A DNA stretch of 64,000 nt from Ehretia macrophylla (GCA_037974665.1 CM075783.1:39135712-39199711); one strand, 5' to 3'. Counted from the first letter of the stretch, positions 11,170 to 23,863 are shown. The notes: generated from the letters alone by a model not told the origin. Numbers and translations are program-made.

Positions 11170-13787
11170 ATGTTCCGAAGTCTGCCTTCAGGACTCGGTA
11201 CGGGCATTATGAGTTTGTTGTCATGCCCTTTGGTTTGACTAATGCACCGGCAGCATTCATGGATCTTATGCATCGAGTCTTTCAGCCGTACTTGGACCAG
11301 TTCGTGGTGATTTTTATTGATGATATCTTGGTCTATTCTAAATCTGAATTGGAGCACGAGCAACATCTACGGCTTGTATTAGAGAAGTTGCAGGAGCATC
11401 AGTTGTTTGCCAAGTTCAGCAAATGTGAATTTTGGCTGCAACGGATTTCTTTTCTTGGCCATGTTATTACACAGAGTGGTATTTCTGTAGATCCCACTAA
11501 GATTGAATCGGTGATGTCTTGGAAGCGGCCAGAGAGTGTTACTGATGTCCGTAGCTTTCTTGGCTTGGCGGGTTATTACCGTAGGTTAGGCAAGGACTTC
11601 TCAAAGATTGCGGGGCAACTATCTAAGTTAACTCACAATCGGACTATCTTTAATTGGGACGAGAAGTGTGAGAGTGGATTTCAGGAGTTGAAAAAGAGGT
11701 TAACTACCGCTCCAGTACTTGCTCTACCAGAGGGGACCGATAATATGGTCATTTACAGCGATGCATCCAAGGAGGGCTTGGGATGTGTTCTTATGCAGGA
11801 TGGCCGAGTTATTGCCTATGCTTCCAGGAAGTTGAAGCCTTATGAGGTGAATTATCCGACTCATGATCTTGAGTTGGCAGCAGTTGTCTTCGCACTGAAA
11901 AAGTGGCGTCATTATCTGTGGGGCAGTAAGTTCGAGATTTTCACTGATCATAAGAGTCTTAAGTACTTATTCTCACAGAAGGAGTTGAATATGCGCCAGC
12001 GGAGGTGGATGGAGCTTCTTGGAGATTATAATTGTTCTATCAATTATCTGCCTGGGAAGGCAAATGTTGTGGCAGATGCTCTCAGCCGGAAGGCTAGTAT
12101 TTCTTGTTTGGCTGTCAAGAAGTGGGAGGTTCTTGAGGAGTTTAGTTATTGGAGACCAGAGTTCACTCAGGTTGGGGTGATGTGTTCACATCTCCGTATT
12201 CAGCCTTTATTGTTGTCTCAGATCAGGGAAGCTCAGCAGCTTGATGTTAACCTTCAGAAGATCAAGGATCAGATTTCGGATGATCAGTCTGACTTTAAAG
12301 TGCATGAGGATGGTATTCTTCGGTTTCGGAACAGGGTTTGTGTTCCCGATGAACCGGGCTTGAGACGAGGTATTCTGGAGGAAGCTCATAATTCTAAATA
12401 TACTATTCATCCCGGTGGAACCAAGATGTATCGGGATTTGAAGCAACATTACTGGTGGAACAACATGAAAATGGAGGTTGCTCAGTTTGTGTCTAGATGT
12501 TTGACTTGTCAGAGAGTGAAAGCCGAGCATCAACGACCAGCAGGTTTGCTTCAGCCGTTGGCTATACCGGAGTGGAAATGGGAGCATATTACGATGGACT
12601 TCGTCACTGGTTTGCCTAGATCACCGAGGGGTAATGATGCAGTTTGGGTTGTCGTGGATCGTTTGACGAAGACAGCTCATTTTATTGCCATGAGGTTGGG
12701 AGATGAGGTTACAAAGCTGACGGATCTCTATCTGGATCAGATCGTTAGACTTCACGGTATTCCATCTAGTATTGTCTCTGATCGAGATCCTCGATTTACT
12801 TCTCGTTTGTGGGAGAAACTTCAGGAGACCTTAGGTACTCAGTTGAACTTCAGTACAGCGTATCATCCACAGACCGACGGTCAATCTGAGCGGACTATTC
12901 AGATTCTGGAAGATATGCTTAGGGCTTGTGTTCTGGACTTCGGGAAGAACTGGGAGAAACATCTACCACTTGCCGAGTTTGCCTATAACAATAGTTATGA
13001 AGCTACTATTGGAATGGCACCTTTTGCAGCTCTTTACGGTCGTAAGTGCCGTTCACCTTTATATTGGGACGAGGTAGGAGAGATGAAGACTGTTGATCCG
13101 ACTATCATGCCAGAATTTCTTGAGAAGATTGAGAATGTTCAGTTGATCAGGCAGAGAATGCTTACGGCGCAGAGTAGATTCAAGAGTTATGCTGATAAGC
13201 GTCGTCGAGACTTGGAGTTTGCAGTTGGAGATTGGGTTTTCTTGAGATTGTCTCCTCGAAAGGGGTTTGTTCGTTATGGTAAAGGTGGTAAGCTGAGTCC
13301 GAGATTTGTTGGGCCGTTTGAGATTACTGGCAGGGTTGGTAAGTTGGCATATCGGTTGGCTTTACCGGAGAACTTCTCTAATGTCCACGATGTGTTTCAC
13401 GTGTCTAATTTGCGGAAATACAATCCGGATCCTTCTCATATTCTTGAGCCAGAGCCGTTACAGCTTCGTGAGAATTTGACTTATGACGAGCGTCCGATTC
13501 GTATTCTAGATCAGATGGACCGAGAGTTGAGGTCGAAGAGGATTCCGATGGTTAAGGTGTTGTGGAAGCATCACGGCATTGAGGAAGCTACGTGGGAGAG
13601 ACGAGATCAGATGCAGCAGCAATACCCAGATCTATTCCGTACATCAAGTAAGAATTTCGAGGACGAAATTTCTATAAGGGGGGGAGAATGTGAAACCCCA
13701 CTTTCTTGCTTATCTCGTTTTACGTGCTTTACCTCGTTTTGCGTGCATATGATCTGTTTATGTGCTATAGGACCTAGAAAGTTATAA
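11170..13787 (+). pseudogene. pol: pol region: RT, RNase H, integrase, chromodomain-like tail
   Basis: Recognisable parts in order: reverse transcriptase with [14 protein letters not shown] and the catalytic FIDDILVYS near 11314; RNase H about 11745-12100 ([30 protein letters not shown]); integrase zinc-binding region about 12380-12530 ([14 protein letters not shown]); integrase core about 12580-13040 ([28 protein letters not shown]); a GPY/F-like stretch near 13290-13370 ([12 protein letters not shown]); and a chromodomain-like tail about 13490-13640 ([14 protein letters not shown]). The tail recalls Tekay/Del chromoviruses, where it directs integration to heterochromatin, in keeping with the satellite setting. 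The frame runs through the purine tract into the 3' LTR. The element is broken. Confidence 0.92.
13676..13688 (+). other. Polypurine tract
   Basis: AAGGGGGGGAGAA directly before the 3' LTR, preceded by the family-typical GAATTTCGAGGACGAAATTT. It primes plus-strand synthesis. Confidence 0.92.
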
Positions 13788-15497
13788 TTTTGATTTCAAT
13801 ACTCCTAATACGTGCTAAATGTGCATTCATGAAATTTTCATCAAAAACGGAGTCAAAAATTTTATCGTCGATTTTCAGTGAATAGTATTTTCGAAACACG
13901 TCCGCTATAATTTTGAAACTGGTCTTTTTAACCCTTCTAGACCTAGTCCACGGACTTTAATAGACCTGTGTTTGATGAAAATGGTTTTAAAATCGGCTTA
14001 AGAATTTATTAGGGTTTTTACACCGACTTTTGCGAAAATCGAGTTTTAAGCCGACTCGGGTGAAATTATTGGATTGTAAAACTTCTTGTCACCTAAAAAT
14101 AATCCACTTGAGATATCTTGGGGGTTGCATAATTATTTTTAACTTGGTGAGCAATAAAATGCAATTAAAGTCATTAAAAATGCAAAAATACTAATTTAAA
14201 ATAACTTTGACTTTAATTAATTATTTGACCTTATAAGCTAATGTCCTCAACACACACTCACACAACACAAACACACCATGACACACACACACATTGCCGA
14301 GAGAAAAGAGGGAGAAAAGAGAAGAGAAAAACTCAAGCTTTCAATCCAATTTTTCAAAGAAAAACCTAGTTTTTGTCCGTGAAACTTCGCACCGACTTGG
14401 ATTCTGCTTGTTGGGCACGCATAGCACGCATTCCTAGGCTTATATCGCATCTAAGGTGAGAGAAAAATTCTAGATCTCAAAATGTCATTTTTGTGTTTTT
14501 GCGTATAAATGAAGATTGAACCGTTAGAATTGAAATCTGATGTTAGATTATTGCTCCTTGCATGCTAGGGATCATTATATACTAATACTACGAGTTTCTG
14601 TCGGATATAGCATAATTTTTATTTTTCGGGTATTTAATTTTGATTAAAATGTTCAAAGTTGAATTAAATGAGTTGTGTTGATCGAAATCGATTGCCGTCG
14701 ATTTCTAAATACTTGATAATTACGTATTAGCGTTGTTGTAATGCCGAATTTTCGATTACATTGTTTGTGTGAAAATCCGGAAAATCCAGCCATGACATCT
14801 TAGGGTTTTAGGGTTATCGGGCATGATTTGGAGGTGTTATGGTGGATTTCCGAGAGGGCTAATGTAGTAGGTTGAATGGGTGAGTGATAGGAACTGATTT
14901 GGCAATGTTTGGATTAGTAGATTGTAAGTTATGAATTTTAGAAGTTTAGGTTGTCATTCTTTAATTTCTTGAACGATGCCTTTAGATGGTTGGGTAGTGT
15001 TCGAGTGATGAATGGTGAGTTGTTGTTGAGCAAATTAGAGTTTAATTATGTATATTATGCATGTCCGGTTAGATGGCCTACTTTGTCATCTAACTACGTT
15101 GTTTGTTGTTTAATTTAATATTGATGTTATATTGATGTTATTGATTGATTATTATTGAATGCGGGAATCGGGCACTCTTGTTGCTGATCTGCCAATTGAT
15201 TGATTGATTGATGATTGATTGATGATTGATGATTATGGAGTCTTGGTATGTGTGTGCCACCTCTCGGGCAGCGTCGGGCTGTCGGGTTGATAACGGCATG
15301 ACTGCTATAGGCTACCCCCAGCTCGCATGACGGAGGTGTCATGGAGGGAGGGGCTAGTGAGGTACCTCGGGTGTGTGAGTAATGGGGAGTTATAAGAAGA
15401 ACGGTTGAGATCGTGATGGCGTTTGGAGCTACACCAAATAGAGTATCCTTATTGATTGGTTATATAGTTATGTGATGATAGCATTATTTATGTTGTT

Positions 15498-15716
15498 GTG
15501 TGTTTACTTGCTCAAAGGACTAAATCCAAGGAGCGTAGTGAATACTGTCGAGATCTATCGGATCCTCACTGGGCTTATGTATATAAGCTCACTCTCTATT
15601 ATTGCATGTTTTCAGGTGTACTTTCACAAGATTACGGGTACGTGCCTCCTGAAGAGGAGAATGTGGAAAACGTGCCTTTCGTGGATGAGTCATATGTCCC
15701 TGAGTCTTATCCATGA
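15498..15716 (+). other. Short conserved LTR reading frame, 3' LTR copy
   Basis: The 72-codon frame is the same in sequence as the one at 9513-9731, with TTTTCAG (AG at 15614-15615) before the acidic tail. See that entry for the interpretation and doubts. Confidence 0.3.
15570..15591 (+). promoter_or_regulatory. Conserved LTR stem-loop, 3' LTR copy
   Basis: Arms TGGGCTTAT and ATAAGCTCA, loop GTAT, identical to 9585-9606. Confidence 0.55.
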
Positions 15717-16137
15717 TTCTATGTTGTTAAACGTCATGTATATTAGTTTAATGGACTTTTATATGCTTTACGGTTCTTAGTGTAATAGTTGTTGTAAAGA
15801 TGATGATCCAAATGATGTTAACTTAGTGGCTTTCTTTTGTCTATGGTTAAGTTGTTAGATGGGTCTCAACTTATTTTTGAAATGTATAATAAAGTTGAGG
15901 TATTGTATGTTATGTTGGAACGGAGGCAGATAACGAAGACTGATTATTGTATACTACGGTTAGGTTGTATGTTGTTATGCTGTTAAGGAGTTGTTGTATG
16001 TATGGTTATGGAATTTTGAATGTTTAATGTTATTAACAAGGTTGGTTTAGAACCTCGGTAATCTATTTACTGTCGTTACTGCCGAAATTCCGTTGCGTCC
16101 TGACTGATCGTAGGTGGGGTCGAGTTGGGGCGTGACA

Positions 16138-16142
16138 ATGGA
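16138..16142. repeat. Target-site duplication ATGGA (right)
   Basis: Exact partner of 7698-7702. After it the family A LTR resumes (ATATCGTGTTTAATTATG), matching the uninterrupted copy near 60028. Confidence 0.93.
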
Positions 16143-16266
16143 TATCGTGTTTAATTATGCGATTAGTAGGCTGCCCGTAGTTTCCCTTCTAGCCCTAAGT
16201 GTGATTTCGATGATTACATATTGACAAGTAGACCTTCTTGCACCCGGTCCCACGTAAACGTCGTTG

Positions 16267-16271
16267 CATGT
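16267..16271. repeat. Target-site duplication CATGT (left) of family B element
   Basis: CATGT precedes TGTAACACCCC and is repeated at 23631-23635. Confidence 0.92.
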
Positions 16272-16799
16272 TGTAACACCCCGATCCCTCTCGAGACCGG
16301 GAGTTCTATCAATCAATCTAATCACAACCCAAATCCAAACCCGAGCATAATTTTTAGGGAAAACGGACGGAGTCTCCCCTGCTTCTAGGCAAAAAGTAAA
16401 CCTGCGATAGCATATAAGTGGACCAATACCATGTCCAAACATTCAACCACCTCAAGGCCATCCGAGCCTTGTTCTCAACAAGCAACCACAAGCAAATATA
16501 CATACATTTGCAAGTACTAGACTATTCTAACTCTTCCTTTAAACAATACAAACATGTTTTGAAGTTAAGCTATACTAACTGATTACATAAACTAGCTTAT
16601 CAATTCACCTCAACTATTAAGCTAGATTTAAATTACATTTCTTTTAACAATAAATACATACAACATATGAAAGCATATATCTTTATAACTTCGACACTCA
16701 AGCCACATAGGCACGCAAGACAACTCTTCAGGCACGAACTTTCACGAAATCATGAACTTCCAGCTAACATGACATTTTCTGAAATGTGGTGGTGAGGAG

Positions 16800-16824
16800 T
16801 GAGTATACACAACACGTATACTCA
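16800..16824 (-). promoter_or_regulatory. Conserved LTR stem-loop (family B version)
   Basis: A perfect 9-bp inverted repeat, TGAGTATAC and GTATACTCA, around a 7-base loop. On the minus strand it is preceded by CCCTCAC and followed by CTCACC-rich sequence and ATTTCAG (AG at 16779-16780). This matches the layout in families T and A with a different stem sequence. Confidence 0.65.
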
Positions 16825-17390
16825 GTGAGGGCGAGACAGATATCGAGTTGGAGAGAAAGAAAGTCGTGCAATGCAAATAGACACAGCTTAGCAATAAAGT
16901 CAATAAGGAAGCATTCAATACAAATAACAATATATTAAACATTCAAGAAAGCATTAACACAACCATTCAAAGCTATACCACACTCTGAAGGCTATCGTTC
17001 ACTCTTATGAGCAATATACCATTTCACGAGCGATACATCAATCTCGAGCTTGATGTTGACAACGATGACAATAAGCACGCAACCACCTTATAACACCAGT
17101 TTGGAATACTCCGGGAGTAACCATCAATTCTACGACCCAAATCTCCCTGGGAGGCAACCCAAGCGAGAAAAGGGAATAGTCACGGAGCTAGAGCAACCAA
17201 CACTGGCAACCCGAGGCTACCCAGAGAGGCCCATCACTCACACGCCGGATACTATGCAATGCAAGACTCGATACAAGGCAATAACGAGCGATAGCACAAT
17301 AATACAGATTAGAGACGATAAACGAGATAACAAGCATTTACAATCAAATATGTAACAAGAACAATACCAACAAATGTTATCAAGCAATAA

Positions 17391-17472
17391 TAAGTATTCT
17401 ATAGACATTATAAGCATTCTATAGGCATTATAGACATTCTATAAGCATTATAACCATTCTATAAGCAATATA
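17391..17472 (+). repeat. 20-bp AT-rich tandem repeat, four units
   Basis: ATTCTATA recurs at 17396, 17416, 17436 and 17456, an exact 20-bp period with units like CATTCTATAAGCATTATAAC. It is present unchanged in the other LTR, so it predates the insertion. Confidence 0.9.
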
Positions 17473-19071
17473 CTATGAAAACACACAAAATTTCAAAAAT
17501 GACCCCAACTTTCAAAACGCTACTACTTTCAAACGAGCCACAAGTTTTGGAAACCGACTTCACCAATCCTCCTAGGTCACTATAAGGCACGTCTAAAGAC
17601 CCCGAAACCCTACTTAACCCTGGAATTCACGCAAAGTCCCGATTTTTCCCTTTGCTCGTTTGAACTACAACTATACTAACGAAACACCCAACCAACGCCA
17701 TAATCGCACCAAAAGTGCTTCCATGGCCTCCCGAAACAATGCCATCACGCAAAACGAGAAAACGCTAAACTCGACCTAAACGACCCCGACTTTCACCAAG
17801 GCATATTTCTCGTTTTTTCCATTACGCAACCTAAACAAATTATGCATTTAGGCATCCTAGCATACCTAGCTCATTTTCACATCAACAGATAGCACAACAA
17901 TGCAACTTCATCGTTTCAAGGATTTACTATTCATAAATTACTATTCAACTAACAATTTATATTTCAATTTCGATATTCAACCGCAGAAGATGTTAAAAAG
18001 CTATAAATACGTGTTCTACGATTGCTAGGGAACATACTTTAAGCCTCAAATCAATTAAAACAACAATATACGGATAAAACCTAAAAATCAAAGTTAATAC
18101 ACAAAATATTCAAATGCGCAAATAACGATGAAACCTCACCTTAGACGCTCCTAGACGCAAGGAAAAGCTCCTAGGATGCCTCGGAAACCACCCTGTGCAA
18201 GCTCACGCGAAGAATCAAAGATTTGAAGGTTGAAATGTTTTTTTTTTTCTCTTTGGATTTTCGGCCTTGCCCTTTTCTATTTCAGCTTTGTTTTTTATTT
18301 TTATTTTGTGCTATTTAAGCTATTAAAAGGATGACACAAGGTCAAATGGTCAAAGCTTTGGTCAAAGTTCACTTAAGTTGGTCAATCAAGCTTATTTCAT
18401 GCATTTTAGGGCTAAAACAAGTAACATAAATCCAATTCCAGTTAAATACAACTTAAAACACTAAAATTAAAACACTAAATACTAGTTTTCACTATTTGTT
18501 GAGGACTAGGAACCGCTCTCTAACTATCGCTCTCGATATGCAATACATGTTACGACAACAAAGAAGTGACAATTAAATCTCAAAGAATCTAAGAAATATA
18601 TCATTTTTGGAAAGCATCATAGTTTAAAATTTTCTCCGGCTCGGAGCTACTTTCCTCATTTATTTGAAAATCGAGTGATTTTAATGCAAGACAACCAAAA
18701 CCGATTATTAAAATAATCAAAACAATCAAGGTAATCAATATTCATTTAAAATAATTAATTTAACTGTTTCTAGAATATTTTAAAGAATTATGAAGTTAAT
18801 ATTAAGCTATAATTGAAAGTTAATATAAACACGTAGTCAAATACAATTAAACCCTAACATTTAAGATGACACTTAATTAATCACAAGAGAATAAATTCAA
18901 TTACTATAATTATTAGAAATAGATAATAATATTTTAATTATTCAATATACAACTACTAAATGCTTCCAAGAGAAATATTAAAATAGTGCAAATTGGTTGA
19001 TTTAACTAATTAAACATTTAATCAAATGCAGTCAAGTGCTATTAAATGCATGCCGGGTTCGGGTTATCACA

Positions 19072-19084
19072 TCATTTCCCCCTT
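19072..19084 (-). other. Polypurine tract of family B element
   Basis: On the minus strand AAGGGGGAAATGA abuts the LTR. The sequence before it (GAATTGCGAGGATGCAATTG) parallels the family-typical sequence before the tract in the Tekay-like element. Confidence 0.85.
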
Positions 19085-20820
19085 AAAACAATTGCATCCT
19101 CGCAATTCTTCTTCCAATAGAACTCAGCATCATTTGAAATCCAATTCTGACAAATCTTCATCGGTTGAAGAATCCCGTTGACACGAATATCGAAGAAGAA
19201 TAAAATTCCAACCAAGAGCGCCGAGATAATACCAATAAAGACTAAAGCAAAGATACTATAGATGTCATTAATACCACACAATAACGACAAGAAGAATACC
19301 CCACGCACGAATCTCCAATAGAAGTCTAACTATTACTGCCCGAGAATTTCCAAGCAAGAAGCCAAATAAAAGCTCAAACAAAGTTTCCATCTAGAGGTCC
19401 AAAGAAGTACCCCGCTGGTCATGAATTTCATAGAAGAATTCCCTGTTAAGAGTGCTGAAGAAAATACCAAGAAACCCAATCACATATACTTCCAAAGTTC
19501 CAAAGAAGCCTTCCAAATAATAACCCCATGGGACAACCAATTAGATTACGAGTTTTGCTATCAAATGCTGAGAGGAATGTCAAAGGAAATAGTAGAGAAA
19601 ATATAATGTGCCCAATAAGACAACCAAGTTGAATAACAAACATAGTTTCCCAGATGGATGAAAACTCCAAGGATAAACACCGAACTGGTGAACAATATAC
19701 CGAGACCAAACTCTGAGGCCTCTTCACTGTTTGTCAAGTAAGAACTTCATACAACTTTGCCAATAAGGAAAATACCAATAGAACGCCCAATAAGAATTTC
19801 AAAGAATACTATAAGTAGTATTATACAATAAGTCTGATAGGAACTCTAAATACCAAACCTACTGAGGAACACTGAAGAAGATATCCAAAACAATTCTCCA
19901 ATAAGAAAGTAGCCAAGTTTGCCCAATAAGTAAATACTAAATAATTGGCCACTGAGAATTCCATAAAATACCATTGAAGAATTTCCAATCAGGGATGCCA
20001 GTATCACACCAACAAAGACCGAGACACATATACCATAGATAATACTGTGTAGTAAGGCCGATTGAAATCCCATTAACCAAGTCCATCGAGAAGTGCCAAC
20101 AAAAGTCCCCAAAGAACACCCGTTATGAAAACCAAAGAATGTTCCAGAGAACAACCAAATAAAACCCCAAGAGGAAGCTACTCTTTCACAGCTGTTAAGC
20201 ACAGAGAATGACCATAGAGATTTGCCAATAACCGATCTCCAAAAGCAAACACCAATTCCCAAATAAAGGCTAGTCAAATGCCATTCATTTCCTGCCAATC
20301 CATACACCTTGAAAAGCCAGCGGTGAACCACTTTCTTTAGGGGAGGAAGAGGACTTACTTACCATTTACATAAGACATGTATGAATGCCAATATATCACA
20401 GTTATACACATGCCTTAAACTATTATGCAAGCAAGTTTACAAAACAGTTTATTCAACAAAGTCACTCAAGCACGGCAATCAAGTCAAGCACAACATAATC
20501 AATTCAAATCACGACATAGCTAATTCAAGACATTCTATACACATATTACAAGTAATACTTCAAGCAAATAACAATTCACGAGGTCGATTCGATTCATGAT
20601 GCCAATTCAATAGGTCAATTCAATGTACAACTAAACACTTCACTTTACTTAAGAAACATTTAACACATAACACATAATTATATCATATAGGTGCATACAT
20701 TCAAGTCAAGACATACAATCTCACATACAAGCATACACTTTCAAGACACACTTATCAAGCACACATTCAAGGGTCACTACCCACTAGACCGAGGACCCTG
20801 TCCCGGCTTATGAGCTAGAC
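19085..20820 (-). other. Interior of family B element, no recognised coding domain
   Basis: About 1.7 kb. Between roughly 19300 and 20330 the plus strand repeats loosely similar pieces such as CCAATAAGA, GAATTCC and AATACCA. The minus strand translates into long stretches rich in W, F, G, I, L and S (for example 19846-20331, 161 codons, and 19446-19727, 93 codons), hydrophobic throughout. The loose repetition of the DNA may explain this. No gag, pol or other family is recognised and no function is proposed. The rest up to the primer site is AT-rich with CAAGTCAAG-like repeats. Confidence 0.6.
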
Positions 20821-20834
20821 AAGCTCTGATACCA
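20821..20834 (-). other. Primer binding site of family B element, tRNA-iMet type
   Basis: Minus strand TGGTATCAGAGCTT, two bases from the LTR end at 20837. This is the standard plant tRNA-iMet site. Confidence 0.92.
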
Positions 20835-21365
20835 CCTGTAACACCCCGATCCCTCTCGAGACCGGGAGTTCTATCAATCAATCTAATCACAACCCAAATC
20901 CAAACCCGGGCATAATTTTTAGGGAAAAACGGATGGAGTCTCCCCTGTTTCTAGGCAAAAAGCAAACCTGCGACAGCATATAAGTGGACCAATACCATGT
21001 CCAAACATTCAACCACCTCAAGGCCATCCGAGCTTTGTTCTCAACAAGCAACCACAAGCAAATATACATACATTTGCAAGTACTAGACTATTCTAACTCT
21101 TCCTTTAAACAATACAAACATGTTTTGAAGTTAAGCTATACTAACTGATTACATAAACTAGCTTATCAATTCACCTTAACTACTAAGCTAGCTTTAAATT
21201 ACATTTCTTTTAACAATAAATACATACAACATATGAAAGCATATATCTTTACAACTTCGACACTCAAGCCACATAGGCACGCAAGACAACTCTTCAGGCA
21301 CGAACTTTCACGAAATCACGAACTTCCAACTAACATGACATTTCCTGAAATGTGGTGGTGAAGAG

Positions 21366-21390
21366 TGAGTATACACAACACGTATACTCA
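21366..21390 (-). promoter_or_regulatory. Conserved LTR stem-loop, second family B copy
   Basis: The same perfect inverted repeat, TGAGTATAC and GTATACTCA, as at 16800-16824, followed on the minus strand by ATTTCAG. Confidence 0.65.
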
Positions 21391-21955
21391 GTGAGGGCGA
21401 GACAGATATCGAGTTGGAGAGAAAGAAAGTCGTGCAATGCAAATAGACACAGCCAAGCAATAAAGTCAATAAGGAAGCATTCAATACAAACGACAATATA
21501 TTAAACATTCAAGAAAGCATTAACACAACCATTCAAAGCTATACCACACTTTGAAGGCTATGGTTCACTCTTACGAGAAATATACCATTTCACGAGCGAT
21601 ACATCAATCTCGAGCTTGATGTTGACAACGATGACAATAAGCGCGCAACCACCTTATAACACCAGTTTGGAATACCTCGGGAGTAACCATCAATTCTACG
21701 ACCCAAATCTCCCTGGGAGGCAACCCAAGCGAGAAAAGGGAATAGTCACGGAGCTAGAGCAACCAACACTGGCAACCCGAGGCTACCTAGAGAGGCCCAT
21801 CACTCACTCGCCGGACACTATGCAATGCAAGACTCGATACAAGGCAATAACGAGCGATAGCACAATAATACAAATTAAAGACGATAAACGAGATAACAAG
21901 CATTTACAATCAAATATGTAACAAGAACAACACCAACAAATATTATCAAGCAATA

Positions 21956-22037
21956 ATAAGTATTCTATAGACATTATAAGCATTCTATAGGCATTATAGA
22001 CATTCTATAAGCATTATAACCATTCTATAAGCAATAT
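21956..22037 (+). repeat. 20-bp AT-rich tandem repeat, second LTR copy
   Basis: ATTCTATA at 21962, 21982, 22002 and 22022, the same four units as in the left LTR. Confidence 0.9.
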
Positions 22038-23630
22038 ACTATGAAAACACACAAAATTCCAAAAATGACCCCAACTTTCAAAACGCTACTACTTTCAAAC
22101 GAGCCACGAGTTTTGGAAACCGACTTCACCAATCCTCCTAGGTCACTATAAGGCACGTCTAAAGACCCCGAAACCTTACTTAACCCTGGAATTCACGCAA
22201 AGTCCCGATTTTTCCCTTTGCTCGTTTGAACTACAACTATACTAACGAAACATCCAACCAACGCCATAATTGCACCAAAAGTGCTTCCATGGCCTCCCAA
22301 AACAATGCCATCACGCAAAACGAGAAAATGCTAAACTCGACCTAAACGACCCCGACTTTCACCAAGGCATATTTCTCATTTTTTTCATTACGCAACCTAA
22401 ACAAATCATGCATTTAGGCATCCTAGCATACCTAGAACCTTTTCACATCAACAGACAGCATAACAACGCAACTTCATCGTTTCAAGGATTTACTATTCAT
22501 AAATTACTATTCAACTAACAATTTATATTTCAATTTCAATATTCAACCACAGAAGATGTTAAAAAGCTATAAATACGTGTTCTACGATTGCTAGGGAACA
22601 TACTTTAAGCCTCAAATCAATTAAAACAACAATATACGGATAAAATCCAAAAATCAAAGTTAATACACAAAATATTCAAATGCGCAAATAACGATGAAAC
22701 CCTCACCTTAGACGCTCCTAGACGCAAGGAAAACCTCCTAGGATGCCTCGAAAACCACCCCGTGCAAGCTCACGCGAAGAATCGAAGATTTGAAGGTTGA
22801 AATGTTTTTTTTTTCTCTTTGGATTTTCGGCCCTGCCCTTTTCTATTTTAGCTCTGTTTTTTTTTATTGCTATTTAAGCTATTAAAAGGAGGACACAAGG
22901 TCAAATGGTTAAAGCTTTGGTCAAAGTTCACTTAAGTTGGTCAATCAAGCTTATTTCATGCATTTTAGGGCTAAAACAAGTAACATAAATCCAATTCCAG
23001 TTAAATACAACTTAAAACACTAAAATTAAAACACTAAATACTAGTTTTCACTATTTGTTGAGGACTAGGAACCGCTCTCTAACTATCGCTCTCGATATGC
23101 AATGCACGTTGCGACAACAAAGAAGTAACAATTAAATCTCAAAGAATCTAAGAAATATATCATTTTTGGAAAGCATCATAGTTTAAAATTTACTCCGGCT
23201 CGGAGTTACTTTCCTCATTTATTTGAAAACCGAGTGATTTTAATGCAAGACAACTAAAGTCGATTATTAAAATAATCAAAACAATCAAGGTAATCAATAT
23301 TCATTTAAAATAATTAATTTAACTATTTCTAGAATATTTTAAAGAATTATGAAGTTAGTATTAAGCTACAATTGAAAGTTAATATAAACACATAGTCAAA
23401 TACAATTAAACCCTAACATTTAAGATGACACTTAATTAATCACAAGAGAATAAATTCAATTACTATAATTATTAGAAATAGATAATAATATTTTAATTAT
23501 TCAATATACAACTACTAAATGCTTCCAAGAGAAATATTAAAATAGTGCAAATTGGTTGATTTAACTAATTAAACATTTAATCAAATGCAGTCAAGTGCTA
23601 TTAAATGCATGCCGGGTTTGGGTTATCACA

Positions 23631-23635
23631 CATGT
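23631..23635. repeat. Target-site duplication CATGT (right)
   Basis: Exact partner of 16267-16271. After it the family A LTR resumes with TGTACGACCTTATTATTTG, matching the uninterrupted copy near 60155. Confidence 0.92.
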
Positions 23636-23863
23636 TGTACGACCTTATTATTTGATTACGTGAACTTCGAAATGAGTTATATAACTTGATTTACATGCGT
23701 TACATGGCTGCCCGTTTAATATTCATATAACTCCATGTGCTTTACAAGTGGAATTACTTGTCATATCGTGCCTCGCATGTTTACCTGTCAATGTGCAATC
23801 TTATGACTGTTCGGAGGCAACCTACTTTGTTGTCCACCTAATGTGATATATTAAATGTCATAA

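Larger units (their letters stand above)
7703..16137 (+). mobile_element. Ty3/gypsy chromovirus, Tekay-like (family T), broken
   Basis: An 8.4 kb element with two LTRs of about 2.45 kb (7703-10154 and 13689-16137), an exact 5-bp target duplication, a tRNA-iMet-like primer site at 10161 and a purine tract at 13676. Recognisable parts in order are a gag region, reverse transcriptase, RNase H, integrase with zinc-binding and core domains, a GPY/F-like stretch and a chromodomain-like tail. The order RT-RH-INT places it in Ty3/gypsy and the tail suggests Tekay/Del. The interior (3.5 kb) is shorter than in complete relatives and the element is broken, with at least one break. The LTRs differ at roughly 30 of 2450 positions by eye, about 1.3 percent, suggesting an age near 0.5-1 million years at usual plant rates. 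Confidence 0.95.
13689..16137 (+). repeat. 3' LTR of the Tekay-like element
   Basis: Begins TGTGAAACCCCAC and ends GGGGCGTGACA. It is about 98-99 percent identical to the 5' LTR by eye. The GATT-type repeat (15194-15234) and the LTR stem-loop are present. Confidence 0.96.
16272..19071 (-). repeat. Left LTR of family B element (3' LTR in element sense)
   Basis: Plus-strand ends are TGTAACACCCCGATCC and GGGTTATCACA. It matches 20837-23630 throughout. Family features are a perfect inverted repeat at 16800-16824 and a 20-bp AT-rich tandem repeat at 17391. Confidence 0.95.
16272..23630 (-). mobile_element. Family B LARD-like non-autonomous LTR element
   Basis: A 7.36 kb element with LTRs of 2.80 kb (16272-19071 and 20837-23630), an exact 5-bp target duplication, a primer site next to the right LTR and a purine tract next to the left LTR, so it reads on the minus strand. 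The 1.77 kb interior shows no gag or pol domain. Long LTRs around a non-coding interior fit the LARD class, which depends on proteins of other elements. The LTRs differ by roughly 2-3 percent by eye, about 1-2 million years. The ends and both priming signals look whole. Confidence 0.92.
20837..23630 (-). repeat. Right LTR of family B element (5' LTR in element sense)
   Basis: Plus-strand ends TGTAACACCCCGATCC and GGGTTATCACA, matching 16272-19071 with about 2-3 percent difference by eye. Confidence 0.95.

Noticed and set aside
17050-17355. 101-codon plus-strand frame, also at 21616-21921, in family B LTRs
   Set aside because: It is antisense to the element, lies over the GC-richer LTR core, and the two copies are LTRs of one recent insertion, so conservation says little.
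19846-20331. Envelope-like or membrane protein gene in family B
   Set aside because: The hydrophobic translation follows from loosely repeated DNA. No signal peptide or family feature was convincing.
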